From Liopterus haemorrhoidalis (lineage: Eukaryota > Arthropoda > Insecta > Coleoptera > Dytiscidae): 64,000 bases of DNA. The DNA lies in the NCBI GenBank assembly GCA_963971575.1, contig OZ020618.1:28386540-28450539 (forward strand), in the 5' to 3' direction. Of the stretch, positions 30,241 through 42,169 are shown in pieces (positions within the stretch are counted from its first letter, which is position 1; each line of letters opens with the position of its first letter). The notes below the pieces were generated by a model, which saw only the letters and a program-made list of their open reading frames with translations, was not told where the DNA came from and did no database searches. The translations under genes were made by a program, and so were the position numbers.

Positions 30241-32104
30241 AATTTCTAGGTATACCTAGAACTCGGAATAACAATTGAAATACCATTATCCATGAAAACA
30301 ATTTTGACTTGAGCAACTCCTGAAATAAGCAGCATAATCTTACTCTACTTACATGCAATAAATAGAAATTTGTAATTCATAATGTAGCTAAGCACTAGCG
30401 GAATGGGAAATCCAAGCCAAGAAACATATAAGAAGAGGAAGATGAAGTTTATACTGGTGTAAGTAAATTGTTTAATCGTTAATTGTATACGGATTTCTTG
30501 TTCATACCTACGAAAACCTAAAATCACAAAAAACATAAGAGTATTTTACATTAATTTCAATACTGATCATAATAAGATATACAAGGAAACATAGTAATTT
30601 AATAAATTCCAATTCAATCCCGAATAATTAATAAGCGAGGGGCAGAGAAACGCTTCCGCCGAACAATTGGTGAGTGGGAAGCATGCACCGCTCCAAAACA
30701 GTTAGTGAGCGGGAAGAAGAATTGCTCCAAACAGTTGGTCGAGCGGGACGCAGAAAATCACTCCAGAATAGTTGGTGAGGGAAGAACAAAAAATCGCTCT
30801 AGAATATAATCGTTACCCCACGACAAGTCTTATTCAAGAAGACTCATGTCTTTCGACAAGCGTATGTCTGCACTGCGATTGATGTCGTGTAACATTGAAA
30901 TATAAAGTTAAAACTAATTTGTAGTTAAAATGACAGTATTCATAAAATACACACATGGGCTAACCCGATTACCGTCATTATGAAAACAATAAATTAAGAA
31001 ATGGCATGAATTGTTGGGTACGTTTTTGACTGCAATCGTGTCAAAATCTTTTTTTGTATCGGTTTAAAGAAGGTTGCTCACTAGAAGAAGCCAGTGATGT
31101 CATAGGCGCATAAACCAGAATTAGTACAGTGGCTCTGTTGCCAAGCAATGAGCGACGAATCGTCTAGGACGGTATACATATAAACCTAACATCAAACAAA
31201 ATACTAGTGAATTCCAGAGAACATTGAAAGTGGAAAAAATCATTCCAACTGTTTTCATGCACCATAACAATTGTTTCATACTCCATAATACTTCATATCT
31301 TAACTATTGTTTTGAATTTTTCCATAATGTTATCGGAAAAAAAATTTCTTATTATGTGCTTAAAATTAAGATGAACCTAAACATTTCTTTTCTTTTTAAG
31401 ATAGAAAAACAATCCTAAAGATATACATTGGTTATAGATAAAGCTCTATATTTAGACTAAGAAACCATAAAAATGGATTATCATCTCATCATGTCTTTAT
31501 CTAATGCATTTCTTTAATTTAATACGCATTATTATAAAATAAATAAATAAATCATTACCTGTGTTTTAAAGGTTTAAATCTTGAATGAAATAAAGTAATG
31601 CAGTCCCTGAGGTCCTCAACAATAATATCAACACCATGATGAAGACTACATGGCAGTATAACCTGTTCGAAATACAGATATAGTAATAAAATCACGGGAA
31701 GGATTGAAGTCATTACCCTATTGGCTGTTGAGTGAAATTAACGACTCAACAGCCAACGAACGATGAGAGATCGTCGAAATTATCACGTGAACAATGCGTC
31801 ATTACGATCTATATCATTCTGAATAAAGCATAGAAATGTAAATCTAGTTATTAATAAATGTATAGATATTGAAAAAAATAATTGAGTTTAATGACAACAA
31901 TACATAACATACATAGAATCGACTGAATGTATCGGGAAAAAATTATAGAAAACCGTGCTTCCATCTATTATCCAATAACAAAACTATATACCATCCAATT
32001 ATACGCTCTTTCGTATATAATCGCCCCATACTTATATACGACGAAACATGACGAAAGCTAGATGGAAACAACTCACAGTTTGAAAATGGCGTTATCCAGC
32101 CTGT
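30241..32104. other. Unassigned stretch
   Basis: At 30640-30800 there is a loose four-fold repeat of GAGCGGGAAG, ATCGCTC and CAGTTGGTGAG words. A perfect 13-bp stem lies at 31721-31756 (TTGGCTGTTGAGT and its inverse). No gene is recognised. Confidence 0.4.
31721..31756. repeat. Hairpin-forming inverted repeat
   Basis: TTGGCTGTTGAGT (31721-31733) and ACTCAACAGCCAA (31744-31756) pair perfectly over 13 bp with a 10-base loop. It could be the centre of a foldback MITE; flanking arms were not found. Confidence 0.75.
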
Positions 32105-32255
32105 ACATATTTTTTTTTTTATGTCCTTTGCAACTTTGGCAATTAGCCAGGACAATTCTATTTTTTTAAATTCCATGCCTGAACGGGATTAGAACCCGAG
32201 ACCTTAGCAACGCAGGGCACTTGGGTTACCACTACGCTACGCCGCCCGGCTACAT
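32105..32255 (-). repeat. tRNA-headed SINE, family S2, copy 2
   Basis: On the minus strand the head has GGCGTAGCGTAGTGGTAACCC and CTCGGGTTCTAATCCCG, and the body has GTCCTGGCTAATTGCC and a tail of A's after GGACATAAA. Most of the sequence matches 28143-28296. Confidence 0.75.
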
Positions 32256-34080
32256 AAAATTAATGTTAACATGAATATCTTTTATCCTGCAATATAGGTA
32301 TTAGCGTTACTATGATAATTGAAATCTGACAGCAATGTAAAATTGCGTTTCTATTAATTTGCAACATAGGCAATTTAACATTGATGTCAAAATAATTTGT
32401 CGTTACTAGGGAAGCCATGCATAATAAAATCAATGTTGCAGCATAAAAGAAATTCACTCTATCACTCGTTTGTTGCAAAGACGCTATCAGGCCTATTCTC
32501 TCATTTGAAAATTACTTTAAGACTTCCACAATATTCCTTATTCTGCAAAACAAATTTTGTTAAAATAATAATATTCTGCTGTTAGAATTTAAAAAAAAAG
32601 TTAAAATAAACGGAGGCACAGAAGGTGGATTTAATTTTTAATAGGAGTGTTAAAATAATAAGTACAGAACTATTGTTTAATAGTATTTTATTTAACAAGA
32701 ATATAATGTAGGTTTTAATACGATGAAGTTTACCACCCGAGCCGTAGGCGAGGATTGTAATCATCCGAGTGTTTATTGCCATTATATGCGAGTCAAATAC
32801 AATATTTTGACAATATTGAAAAATGACTTTTTAAAACTAATATATTAAAAAATGTGTATTAAGAATGACAAAAAAACTCAAGGTATAATGAAAATGACAT
32901 TTTATTACAACAGCCCACCCCAACCTAAAATATTTAATGTAAGTACGATTTATAAGTGAAAGGAGCCGGGAGTCAAAGTCGGAGTCAAAGTCAGTTTTCA
33001 AAAATATCGAACTGGGAGTCGTTTATTTTTAAGCCGACTTCCCATCCCTACACCAATAACTCAAAAAATGCAAAATTTTGAATTGTGACACTGTTTCAAT
33101 AAATGAGCAATAAAATAAAGAATTTAAAAAAAAATCTATATGCCAAATCGAGTATTTGCTATCAATTAATGTCCCTAATTTCCTAACTGTTCGGCAGTTA
33201 TATGCAGTGTGTGAAACAATAATGCCCCCATAAATGTGGTCTATAATTATAATAAAACGATTTAACATAATTTCGTTATTTTTATCTAAAATGAAAAGTA
33301 ATGTAAAGGTCGCGGCATTGAAACAATTATATTAAATTTAGGTAAAGGTCATTAGACCCGCATTTTCATTTTCTATCAACAATATAAAATATTTCTTCAT
33401 TTCCTTATTTATAGAAAACTTCATAAACTTTTGCCATTGCTAAATATTATTAATCAGATGGAATATTAATGCATTTAAGTGTTCCTGTATTTGCTAATTT
33501 TAATTATAATATTATAATAAATAAATGTAAAAATTTGTTTGTTATGTTATGTGGTAAATATTGTAAATATGACCTTAAATATTTTCATAAAAAGGAAATT
33601 GAAGTTATGGATAAAATTCATTGCAAATTAATAAGGAAGCAGTAATTTTTCTTCCTTTTTGTAATAGATCGAAAAAGTAATTTATAATTTCACAGAATAT
33701 TGGTATTGTGTGATAGAAAACTTAAAAACTTGTTTCGAATGATTCGCAATTTGGGCATGTTTCTTGTATGCGTTTAAATTTTGAGCTCATGATGTTTGTC
33801 AAAACATTTTATCCGCTTTTGCGAAAGATAAAGTATTAAAAGAAATATTCCTTAAAAATGGTTTAAAAAAATGATTGGGGATTGAGGAAGATCTATTGGA
33901 AGATACTTTCAGAAAGACCAAGAACTCAATCAATAATTATGATTCAAATTGACGGGTCATTATCTTCATCATCATCGTCATCATCCATTTATTGAATTCA
34001 GAACATAGGTCTCTCCAATACTTCTCCACACGCTTCTGTCTTGACGATAACAATAAACAATTTCCGGCACTTTTCTAAAG
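32256..34080. other. Mostly unassigned stretch
   Basis: A copy of the ACCACCCGAGCCG repeat lies at 32670-32830 and a block at 32850-32945 matches 28385-28490 (TATTAAGAATGACA, then GTATAATGAAAA). A short TCATCATCG microsatellite is at 33964-33988. No gene is supported. Confidence 0.4.
32670..32830 (+). repeat. ACCACCCGAGCCG repeat, copy 1
   Basis: Shared core: TTTACCACCCGAGCCG, AGGCGAGG, TTGTAATCATCCGAGT, then GCYATTATATG and CAAATACAATATTTT. A close copy is at 34545-34745, and a diverged inverted copy with ACAACTCGGGTGGTAAACTT at 54945-55060. Confidence 0.65.
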
Positions 34081-34199
34081 TGCTATTTGTAGGGATGTAA
34101 ATATCAATCGCTGGTGTCGATACTTTGCATTGGTATCGATACCGTTTCGTAGTATCGATACCGGCATTAGCATCAGAAAAGAGCATTGATACTAAGTAA

Positions 34200-34377
34200 T
34201 AGGCCCTGAGAGAGCTTCAATGGGGCCCGGGCCAAACAACATTTCGGGGAACCCATACCCCTCCGTTTATTTATGTAATTTATGTACATTAATATTTTTT
34301 GGGGCGCCGAGGCACCTGGAGCTCCCGGGACTCGGTCCATATGGCCCTCCTAGCCCCCCCCCCTTTATCTGGGACTG
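34200..34377. mobile_element. hAT-type MITE, 178 bp
   Basis: Ends TAGGCCCTGAGAGAG and TTTATCTGGGACTG are an imperfect inverted pair, with flanks CTAAGTAA and CTAAGTGG matching at 6 of 8. The interior is GC-rich (GGGGCGCCGAGGCACC). It lies in a stretch rich in GGTATCGATAC words (34090-34510) that looks like an older hAT-like element beginning TAGGGATGTAAATATC. Confidence 0.6.
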
Positions 34378-34544
34378 CTAAGTGGTATCAATTACTTTAC
34401 TAGTAAAAAAAATACTGTCAGCGATGGGGTATCGAAGGTGTCGTTACTTTTTATTGATAACAGTAACGTTTCGTAATATCGGTATCTGAGAAAATATTAA
34501 TATTTTGTGGTATCGATTAATGTACTAATAGAAAAAAAAGTATA

Positions 34545-34745
34545 AAATAATGTTTTATTTAACGAGCATAATATAGCATATTATGCATATATTAGCATAT
34601 TTTTTTTAAAGCGTATAATGTAGGCTATATTAGACGACGACGAGATTTACCACCCGAGCCGCAGGCGAGGGTTGTAATCATCCGAGTATTATATAGCAAT
34701 TATATGAGAATCAAATACAATATTTTTTATTTTATCAACAATTAT
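34545..34745 (+). repeat. ACCACCCGAGCCG repeat, copy 2
   Basis: Nearly identical to 32670-32830 through the core GAGATTTACCACCCGAGCCG and the following TTGTAATCATCCGAGT. Both are preceded by GTTTTATTTAAC. Confidence 0.65.
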
Positions 34746-35256
34746 GTAGTTTTATCATTAGAAAAGTAGTAAATTTAATTTACGCAGAAATAAAAACACG
34801 CAATGCGTTTTGTATTTTGCAATTTTATATTTTACATCGAGTTTTAGCTTACATCTAGTTTTAAGACTTTTATGCAACCGGACATGTGTGTCGTTAAAGT
34901 AAGTACAAGATAAGGTTAGGCCTATGCTATGACCTGCCAGTTACTTTAGGTAACGACAGGGTACTCATGGACAGGCTGATACTCTTCCTGAGGGAATCGA
35001 ACTTACTGTTTTATGTGTGAAGTCTTGCAGCTTATTTTAATGTGTTTTACGATTTTCTGTGATGATCGATGGTAGTTGGTCCCTTTACAATCACCCTGCG
35101 TCTGTTCAATTTTTCGAACAGACTTTTATCATATTTATTTGTGTTTGGCCGTGCAAGGTTTCGTTTATTGAGTATATGTACATGGTTTTAATTATTTATT
35201 TGTTGTTTCATTTATGGTTTTTAATATAGACTGCACCATTCAGATGGGCTCTGTTA

Positions 35257-35306
35257 GGTGCAAATAACCATAGTTGCTGTGCGCCAAAAAGTTTAACTAA
35301 CTAACT
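35257..35306 (+). repeat. TAAC-tailed LINE 3' end, about 50 bp
   Basis: GGTGCAAATAACCATAGTTG, then CTGTGCGCC, AAAAAGTTTAACTAACTAAC. It is the same unit as 13613-13660 and 19154-19200. Flanking duplication is unclear here (ATTCAG and CTG words on both sides). Confidence 0.55.
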
Positions 35307-35780
35307 GATTCAGGTTCTGAATTCGTTAGTTCGGGAGTTCCGCTACGATTTATCTACGGTAAATGAATTTTCCTACCCATGATATTCTGGAGGTATCACG
35401 TAAATTTTACATAATTGCACCAAATTTACTTGTTTCTTTTCCATATAATTTTGTTATTTCTGTAGGTGACTCCATCTGTATATGGTAAATTTGATGTAGT
35501 AATTTACATTGACAAAAAAATCCCAAAATTGTTAATCTGGACTTGTTCACTTTTCGCAGTAAGCTCACGGTGCAGAATTAATAATAATAATAATAATAAA
35601 CTTTTTATTTTGATATTAAAAGACACAAAATATATACATCCGATTCCAAGACATATACAAATGTTTAATTTAATGTAACGTGAAAAAATACTGATAACAG
35701 TGTATCCATCTATTATCCAATAACAAAATTAAATAAACCACCAATATACAGTGAGATTTTAAAAGGTTGTTATTATGTAA

Positions 35781-36421
35781 TCTATATTAATATATAAATT
35801 AATCCGCGAGCGTGTGTGTGTGTAAGTTACCTCAAAACTAAAGAACGGCTACACCATTTAAAAATAATAATAATAATACACAAAATAGACCAGTTCATGG
35901 CAGCGTTTATGATAAAATAAGCCTGTTTTTACGACTGTCAGGGTCCCTAATTTTTTTTTAAATAGGTATTTAACATAAAGCGATAATATTAAAATTTAAC
36001 TGCTTAATACGTTTCTATGTCACACCGACCATTTATAAGACCATCTATAATTTTAAGCGTAAAATGGTATTATGCAACTGCAACAACACTCACCCAATAT
36101 CGGACATTACGTAATTTAAATATAGCGGGCAAAGTATAGGCTGGCAGCAAATAATAAATATTGTGCTCTTAAGCTCGAATCTTTCTTTGTTCTTATTAAT
36201 TTTTAATTTGTTCTTTTAAATTAGTAATTGATGTACTTTGCCATGTACTATTTATGTAATAATAAATTATGTTTAAATTTTCGACGGAAATTGTAACGTT
36301 TATTTTACTGTTGAAGACGAGGCTTATTTCCCTTTTTTAAGATTTTTTTTGACGTGATAATTTAACTTCTGGGAAAAGTTTCGGTTTGATTTTCTGACAT
36401 TCTAATAAAGCAGAGGTTATA
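35781..36421. repeat. Helitron-type 5' end and following unassigned DNA
   Basis: TCTATATTAATATATAAATT is followed by AATCCGCGAGCGTGTGTGTG and CTCAAAACTAAAGAACGGCT. This resembles lepidopteran-type non-autonomous Helitron starts. No CTRR terminus with hairpin was found before 36430, so the length is unknown. Confidence 0.4.
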
Positions 36422-36429
36422 CCCTAGTA

Positions 36430-36732
36430 CAGGGGTCGGCAACCAGCGGCCCATCGCACGAATGCGGCCCATCAATAAGAAAATATAATGTTTCCATTTC
36501 TTATCCAGCGTAGCCTACACATTACTGTCACACCACTTTATGTTTCTTACACACTAGGCTTATTTATGCTGACGTACATACGTAACCATACGCGAAAACC
36601 GACGTCAACAAGAACTTAAGATCGTAAAAATAGAAGTATGGCCCGCCAAAATAATTTATTACGGAATACAGATCGCGACGATACAAAATTACTGAATGCG
36701 GCCCGCGACGTAAAAAAGGTTGCCGGCTACTG
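36430..36732. mobile_element. hAT-type MITE, 303 bp
   Basis: Ends CAGGGGTCGGCAACC and GGTTGCCGGCTACTG form an inverted pair. Flanks CCCTAGTA and CTGTAGTA match at 6 of 8. GCGGCCC and GCGGCCCGCGACG motifs are near the two ends. Non-coding. Confidence 0.75.
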
Positions 36733-36744
36733 CTGTAGTATATC

Positions 36745-37860
36745 AATAATCTTATGTATCGAATGATTACCTATCTCTAATTTTATATTCTAATGTATGT
36801 TTATGCCTAACCTAACCTTTTAAAATTGACTTGAATTTGTTTCCAAAAATAAAAATAATTAATAATTACCACTGGTCAGGTGCGCACCCGGGGGAGAGGT
36901 ACGTCGCAGGCTTGAGCGATTTCGAGTTTACCTGGTTTCGAAAACCCGACCATAGAACCAGGGTATTTAGAACAAAGTATCCAGAACTGAATATCCGTAA
37001 AAAAAAGTCAGTCTAAATTCAAGTGGTGTGCAAGAAAAATAAAAGAAAACGTTTCTAAATATAAGCGGTGAAAAAAAAATCCGAAACCGGGTTACTCGAA
37101 GATCACATACCCGTTTACCCAAAACCCGATTTCGGATCCCAGAACTAGTTTATTTTCTTTATTCCGAAACAGAAAATGTGCAACATTTAATATAAGAATA
37201 TTCCACATTTATAAAAATAAATACCTAATAATAAACTATTAGTTGTATTTATCAAAAGCAATACGTAATAATAAAACCGTTATTAACCTCTATATCATAA
37301 AACGTAAGCGTAAATTTCATTTGAACTTCAGAAAATAACCTTAAAATAATTAAAATGAAATAAAAACATGCATTATCATTAAACTAATGTAAAAATTTTG
37401 CAATCTAACAATAATTAATATAAACATTGCTTGAACTTCAAAAAAGAAATTAATTAGAAATCCATAGTTTAATTTAACGGTTATGTGGAAGGTCACTTGA
37501 CCTAAGTAATATAAACAAGTAATAAAAATAAATTAATAATATCTTAACGTATTTTAACTGACTAGTTGCATATGTTTTAATTAACAAAAGCTAAGATGTA
37601 CAAATATTATTAATGATGTTTTGATTTGTAATTGTTCAATTAATATTTTTTACAATTAAAAATATAGATGAAAGCCATTAAAGAAAATTGAATTTCTTTA
37701 ATGGTGTTTTTAACCCAAATAAAGAAATTAATTGCCTTTTATCTGTATGTCTGTTTTAATCAAATTTAAACAAATTAAATGTTTTTTTGTTGTAGTTATT
37801 GAGTTTAATTATACTAAAATCAAAACAAAACGTAATTTTTTTACTAGGCCATGCCAAAAA
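36745..37860. other. Unassigned stretch, AT-rich with one GC-richer block
   Basis: At 36878-37150 there are CAGGTGCGCACCCGG, AAAACCCGACC and AAAACCCGATTTCGG words that suggest a decayed hAT MITE, but I cannot define ends. The remainder is very AT-rich with no features. Confidence 0.35.
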
Positions 37861-37861
37861 A

Positions 37862-38052
37862 ATTTTTTTTTATTTATTTATTTATTTTTTTTTGTTCTTA
37901 AGAACTTGTGGCCATTAACCGGTATATCTTAATTTTTATTTATGGTAAATTAGTAATTTTTATAACAAATACAAACATCCCGGTATTCGAACCCGAGCCC
38001 CCATGGTTAGTAGTGGAACACGCTGACGACTATGCCATAGCGACCGGCAACA
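37862..38052 (-). repeat. tRNA-headed SINE, family S3
   Basis: On the minus strand, GCCGGTCGCTATGGCATAGT (A box) and GCTCGGGTTCGAATACC (B box) are followed by a body ending TTAATGGCCA and an A-rich tail. The head is shared with the 62-bp insertion at 25296-25357. Confidence 0.75.
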
Positions 38053-38089
38053 TTTGAGTTACAAACATATACAGGCTGACGTACTAACC

Positions 38090-38480
38090 GACACTGCAGA
38101 AAAAAATTGTCTGAATCTTCAGACATGTAAGGATTTCGTAGACATCTAGCGACAACATTTTTTGAACAAATTTACGTCTGTTAATCTTAGTATTCAAAAT
38201 TTGCCTTCCATCCCTTGCATGAAATTATTAAAATGCAGTTTTACAAGAATTTAAAAAAAAATATTATATCTTTCGAAAAAAATCCGATTGTACTATTTCG
38301 TTTCACATGTGCTATTTTGAATTCTTTCAGATTTTTAACCGATTTCTGAGTTATAGGTTGTCAGAAAATTTTTTTTTTTTTTAATATTTTATTTTAATAA
38401 TCGAATTAAAAAGATTTTTCTAAATGAGTGGCATAACCGGTTTTATTAAATATTCTTCCAAATATATACGAATACATATT
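38090..38480 (-). repeat. Degenerate HINE-like fragment
   Basis: TCTGAATCTTCAGACATGTA, GGATTTCGTAGACATCTAGC, then CCGATTGTACTATTTCGTTT and TTCTTTCAGATTTTTAACCG follow the order of the family A repeat, with heavy decay. Confidence 0.5.
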
Positions 38481-38638
38481 TTCTTATTCTTTTTCTGAGC
38501 TCTATCTTATGGCACGCATTTCTGAACAATATCGGTTGTACCATGCCTAAATCTGGTTAAATTGTTTACTTGGCTATATTAAGAAGATACTGGAGATGTT
38601 GAGCAACAAGCATGGGATTGCTGGAAAGAAGAACAGGC

Positions 38639-39016
38639 CAGGCGCGCACTAAAGAATTTGGTCAAGAGGGAGGGGTCCATATAAAAAAATATTCGTAAAA
38701 TAATACAATACTAGCAATTGAAGAGCAAATAATACGTCATTTTCTTTTGTAACATAATGTTTCATGTATGGTACAAACCCTATTTTTATAAAAATAATGA
38801 TTAATATTTTAAATATTTTTTTTAAATTAATTTTTCTATCAATAAGAACCAATTCCTAATGTCCATGAATTATTTCAGCCAAAAATAAAAATTCATGCAG
38901 TAAAGGGTTAATGAAAAACCTGATTTTTATTTTAAATTGCTTGGTTGTTGTTAAATAAGTCATGCCTTTTTCGTTCCTGGAGGGGGGGGGCCCGAACTCC
39001 CCTGTGCGCGCGTCTG
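38639..39016. mobile_element. hAT-type MITE, CAGGCGCGCAC family, 378 bp
   Basis: Ends CAGGCGCGCACT and TGCGCGCGTCTG lie between identical flanks GAACAGGC (38631-38638, 39017-39024). Its interior (CCTGATTTTTATTTTAAATT, TTCCTGGAGGGG, CCCGAAC) matches the MITE found inside both mariner copies, which confirms that MITE's family and ends. Confidence 0.9.
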
Positions 39017-39024
39017 GAACAGGC

Positions 39025-39305
39025 TATACACATTTTACTTTCGTAACACAAAATAATAATAATTATTATTATTATTTATTTAAGTTGTACAATATTATAC
39101 AAAACATTTTTTTTTAAATATACACAAAAAATAAATAAATAGATGTGTGTGAATGAATATTTCAAGAACATTCATTCACAACCACTAAAGACTGAAACCA
39201 GAGCAATGTATTTGAAAAAAAAATAAAGTAGGGTAGCAAGAAGTGAATTGACTGTGTGCCGACATGGCTGACGGGCTTTTCGTTTCGGAAGATTTGTCAG
39301 ATGTT
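39025..39305. other. Non-coding stretch with AAT/ATT microsatellite
   Basis: AATAATAATAATTATTATTATTATTTATT at 39051-39080 is a self-complementary microsatellite. Nothing else is recognised. Confidence 0.5.
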
Positions 39306-39313
39306 GTTTAGAT

Positions 39314-39572
39314 CGGTGGTCCGCGGACGTGGTCCTTAGCAAAATTTTAGTGGTCCGCGAAAGGCTAATAAATTATTATTTTTGAGATTTTTTGTTCATT
39401 TTTTTATGATCTTTTGTTCATTTTCTGTATATTTTGTTCATTTTTCAGTGATTTTTTATAACTAAGATTCTACGTAAACAATTTGTTTTATAGTAGATTT
39501 ATTTTTAGAGGTCCGCGGTAGGAAATTAAATATTTTACTGGTCCACGGCAAGATTTCAGTTGAGAAACACTG
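39314..39572. mobile_element. hAT-type MITE, 259 bp
   Basis: The 8-bp flanks GTTTAGAT are identical (39306-39313, 39573-39580). The right end is TTCAGTTGAGAAACACTG, the classic hAT form. The left is a diverged CGGTGGTCCGCGGACGTGG. GGTCCGCG words occur near both ends, and GATTTTTTGTTCATTTTT repeats fill the middle. Confidence 0.85.
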
Positions 39573-39580
39573 GTTTAGAT

Positions 39581-40410
39581 CCCTAGCACGGGAACCTAAG
39601 AAATTTATTAGTTTGTGTGCATAACCAGATATATCCATTTTATTTTTAAAAATAACTCGAAGAGTAATTAAATGTAATTAAAATATTCATACACATCTAA
39701 TTTACCACTTAAATCAAAAGATAAATACGTTTAATTTTTCTGTAAAGGCTGCTTTTTTGTGTGTATTTAACCGGTTTTTAATGCGACCTACAGAATTTGG
39801 GACCAATGTTGGCTTTTACCACCTGAAATGTATAATAAATCACATTTCACATCTACACTGAGCTGAATGCACTTTGTTGGTTTGGAAAGTGAACTTAAGA
39901 AATTTAAGAACCACTGCAATCAAGAATTTATTTTTTCTTTTTTTTTTCACATTATTTTCGACATAACGAAATTCTAGTATCGACTGAGATCGAATAAACT
40001 TAGTGAAAATAACTTGAAACTTATCGCGTATTTGTTTTAGATCTTAATTTTCACTTTCATTGCACCGTATCAGAAGATAAAAATTCCAAAAATGGTCCGG
40101 AGCCCAACGTAAGCAAAATTTATAAAACAAAATAAAACAAAATAATAATCACATATCATGCATAGGAACCCGATATATTGACAAAGAAATCCCTAAGTTG
40201 TATAGCAGGGAGGTAAAGGCTGTTAAAAAAGATTGACAGAATATTCGACAACTTCTGAAGAAACTTAGGAGATTATTAAACATCTATCATACGACGAGAA
40301 TGAAAGAGGAAGAAGGAAAATTAAGTATTTATATTAGGCAATGCTAGATGCGTTCGTTGATGCAATTCCTAACAAGTTTCTGACGCACGGGGTCTAATTG
40401 CTTGTACGAT
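39581..40410. other. Unassigned stretch
   Basis: No gene or bounded repeat recognised. Confidence 0.4.
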
Positions 40411-40413
40411 TAA

Positions 40414-41224
40414 AGCTGCGTTCAGAGCTCTTAAGTTAGTCGACTGTAGACTATGAGTTGTGCACTGTTGATTGTAGCGTGTACTACAGGCATAAGCTGT
40501 TTCGCCATATTTTTTACAGTACAGACACACATACAGACAGATAAGGCATCGAGTTTTTTTTTGTCATACCTACAAAACACTAAAAACACACTTTTTGTAT
40601 TTTGCATTCATAAAGCTGCATTCAGAACTCTTAAATTAATAGACTGTAGACTATATCTTATGCACTGTTGATTGTCACTACAAGTTTGTCATATGGTAAC
40701 GCGAGCATCCGTTCAGAGCTCTAAATTTAATGCGTTATATTTTGTCGACTGTCGATAGTTTGCCAAACTTTGTAGTTAGTGAGTTGTTTTAATGAGACAG
40801 ACCTATAAGCACGCATTGGCTATCTCACTCTGCATCGTGGAGAACATTTACATTGTATGCCTTTACATAACCTACCAAAACGCGGATTACAACAAACTTC
40901 GCCCAAAATTACAAAGACGAACAGTAAATATGATCAATTTAGGTAATTAGGTTAGGTTTAATTAGTAAAACTTTATGACGCAGAATTAGGAAGACGATAA
41001 TAGATAGTAAACAATTTACGAAAGGATTTTCACTGGCAAAACTGTAGTGTATATGAACTCTTGCCAAATAACGCTGTTGGTTTAAAGACACATAGATATC
41101 GCACTATTCGTAACGCATTAATTTCCAAGGCTGTAAACGCTGCCTTAAACGTTAAAACTATCTACTAAATTTATCCACAAAGCACAGTGAACAGTCGACT
41201 AATTTAAGAGCTCTGAACGCAGCT
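40414..41224. mobile_element. PIF/Harbinger-type element, AGCTGCGTTCAGAGCTC family, composite
   Basis: Ends AGCTGCGTTCAGAGCTC and GAGCTCTGAACGCAGCT are perfect inverted copies, flanked by TAA (40411-40413, 41225-41227). Inside, a second left end (TAA plus AGCTGCATTCAGAACTC) lies at 40611-40630, a partial third at about 40709, and a HINE fragment at 40505-40595 between the first two. The interior phrase AATGAGACAGACCTATAA is shared with 58730-59156. No transposase is left. Confidence 0.8.
40505..40595 (-). repeat. HINE-like terminal fragment
   Basis: ACAGACACACATACAGACAG, then TTTTTTGTCATACCTACAAA and ACACTAAAAACAC correspond to the GACA-bearing end of family A. Confidence 0.6.
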
Positions 41225-41227
41225 TAA

Positions 41228-42165
41228 GAAGCAGTAAAGAGCACACGCGTCAACTTCTAGCCGGTCACGTATTTCATCCGCGAACGCAACAATTAGTCAA
41301 AAGTTAAATATATTTCCTCAGCACTGATAACTTATTGCAGATAATAACGATTTTTAACGCAAAAATAAATAAACACATTAAATAAAAATGTAAGTATTAC
41401 GTCGCTACATACATAATCGTTCATAATAACAATAAATATATCTTGAAATAGAGACAACTGCAATATTTTTTTAAATAATATAATTGCAACAGATTAGAAC
41501 TAGATGATTATCATCAATTCAATTTCCTGTTATGTTTTCAATATAAAAAAGTCAGTAAATATGATAAGTTAAATCTACAGGTGGGCGCCTTCAATATTAT
41601 CCACTAAACGTACAGTGCGATGATGCCCATGCGGTCTATTAGCCGAATTACACTGAACGAATTTACTACTACTAGTTGGCGAATTTACTCGCTGCTACTA
41701 AACTCGCTCAATGTAATAACGCTGTATAGTAAACTCGCCGCTCGCTTTGCTCCAGCCAGAAGATTAAAGACTGAAATACTTTACGCGAATCTCACTCGTA
41801 AGTAGCGAGATATTTTACCCCTTGGCTAGTAAAATCACTGCGTGAATTGTTGTTGGTGCAGTTTTATCACGTCAGGAATTGGAAAAAAAGAAGAAGAAAA
41901 AAAGGAAAGTGAAAAAAAATTGAAAAAAAAATAACAATATTGTTACAGTTCCACTTCATTTTAATTTAAAATAATAAAAACAAAACAGCAACTGAAAATA
42001 ACGCGAATCAAATAACGTGTGAAAAAAATACATCCGAGTAGGAACTAACTCTTAAGAGTGCAACTAACTCTTAGTGGTTTTTAAAATGATAAGATGTAAA
42101 GCCTTTTTTTTCGAAAGATTGTATACAGAGCTACTAATTACACCAGTAACCCGACTTATTGCTGT
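41228..42165. other. Unassigned stretch
   Basis: At 41640-41830 several ACTCGC/GCGAATTTACT words repeat on both strands, suggesting a decayed foldback element. A plus frame of 61 codons there is not gene-like. Confidence 0.35.
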
Positions 42166-42169
42166 AGTT

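Larger units (their letters stand above)
34378..35780. other. Repeat-derived and unassigned DNA
   Basis: This holds the right part of the GTATCGATAC-rich element (to about 34520), the second ACCACCCGAGCCG copy (34545-34745), and a TAAC-tailed LINE end at 35257-35306. No gene is recognised. Confidence 0.4.
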
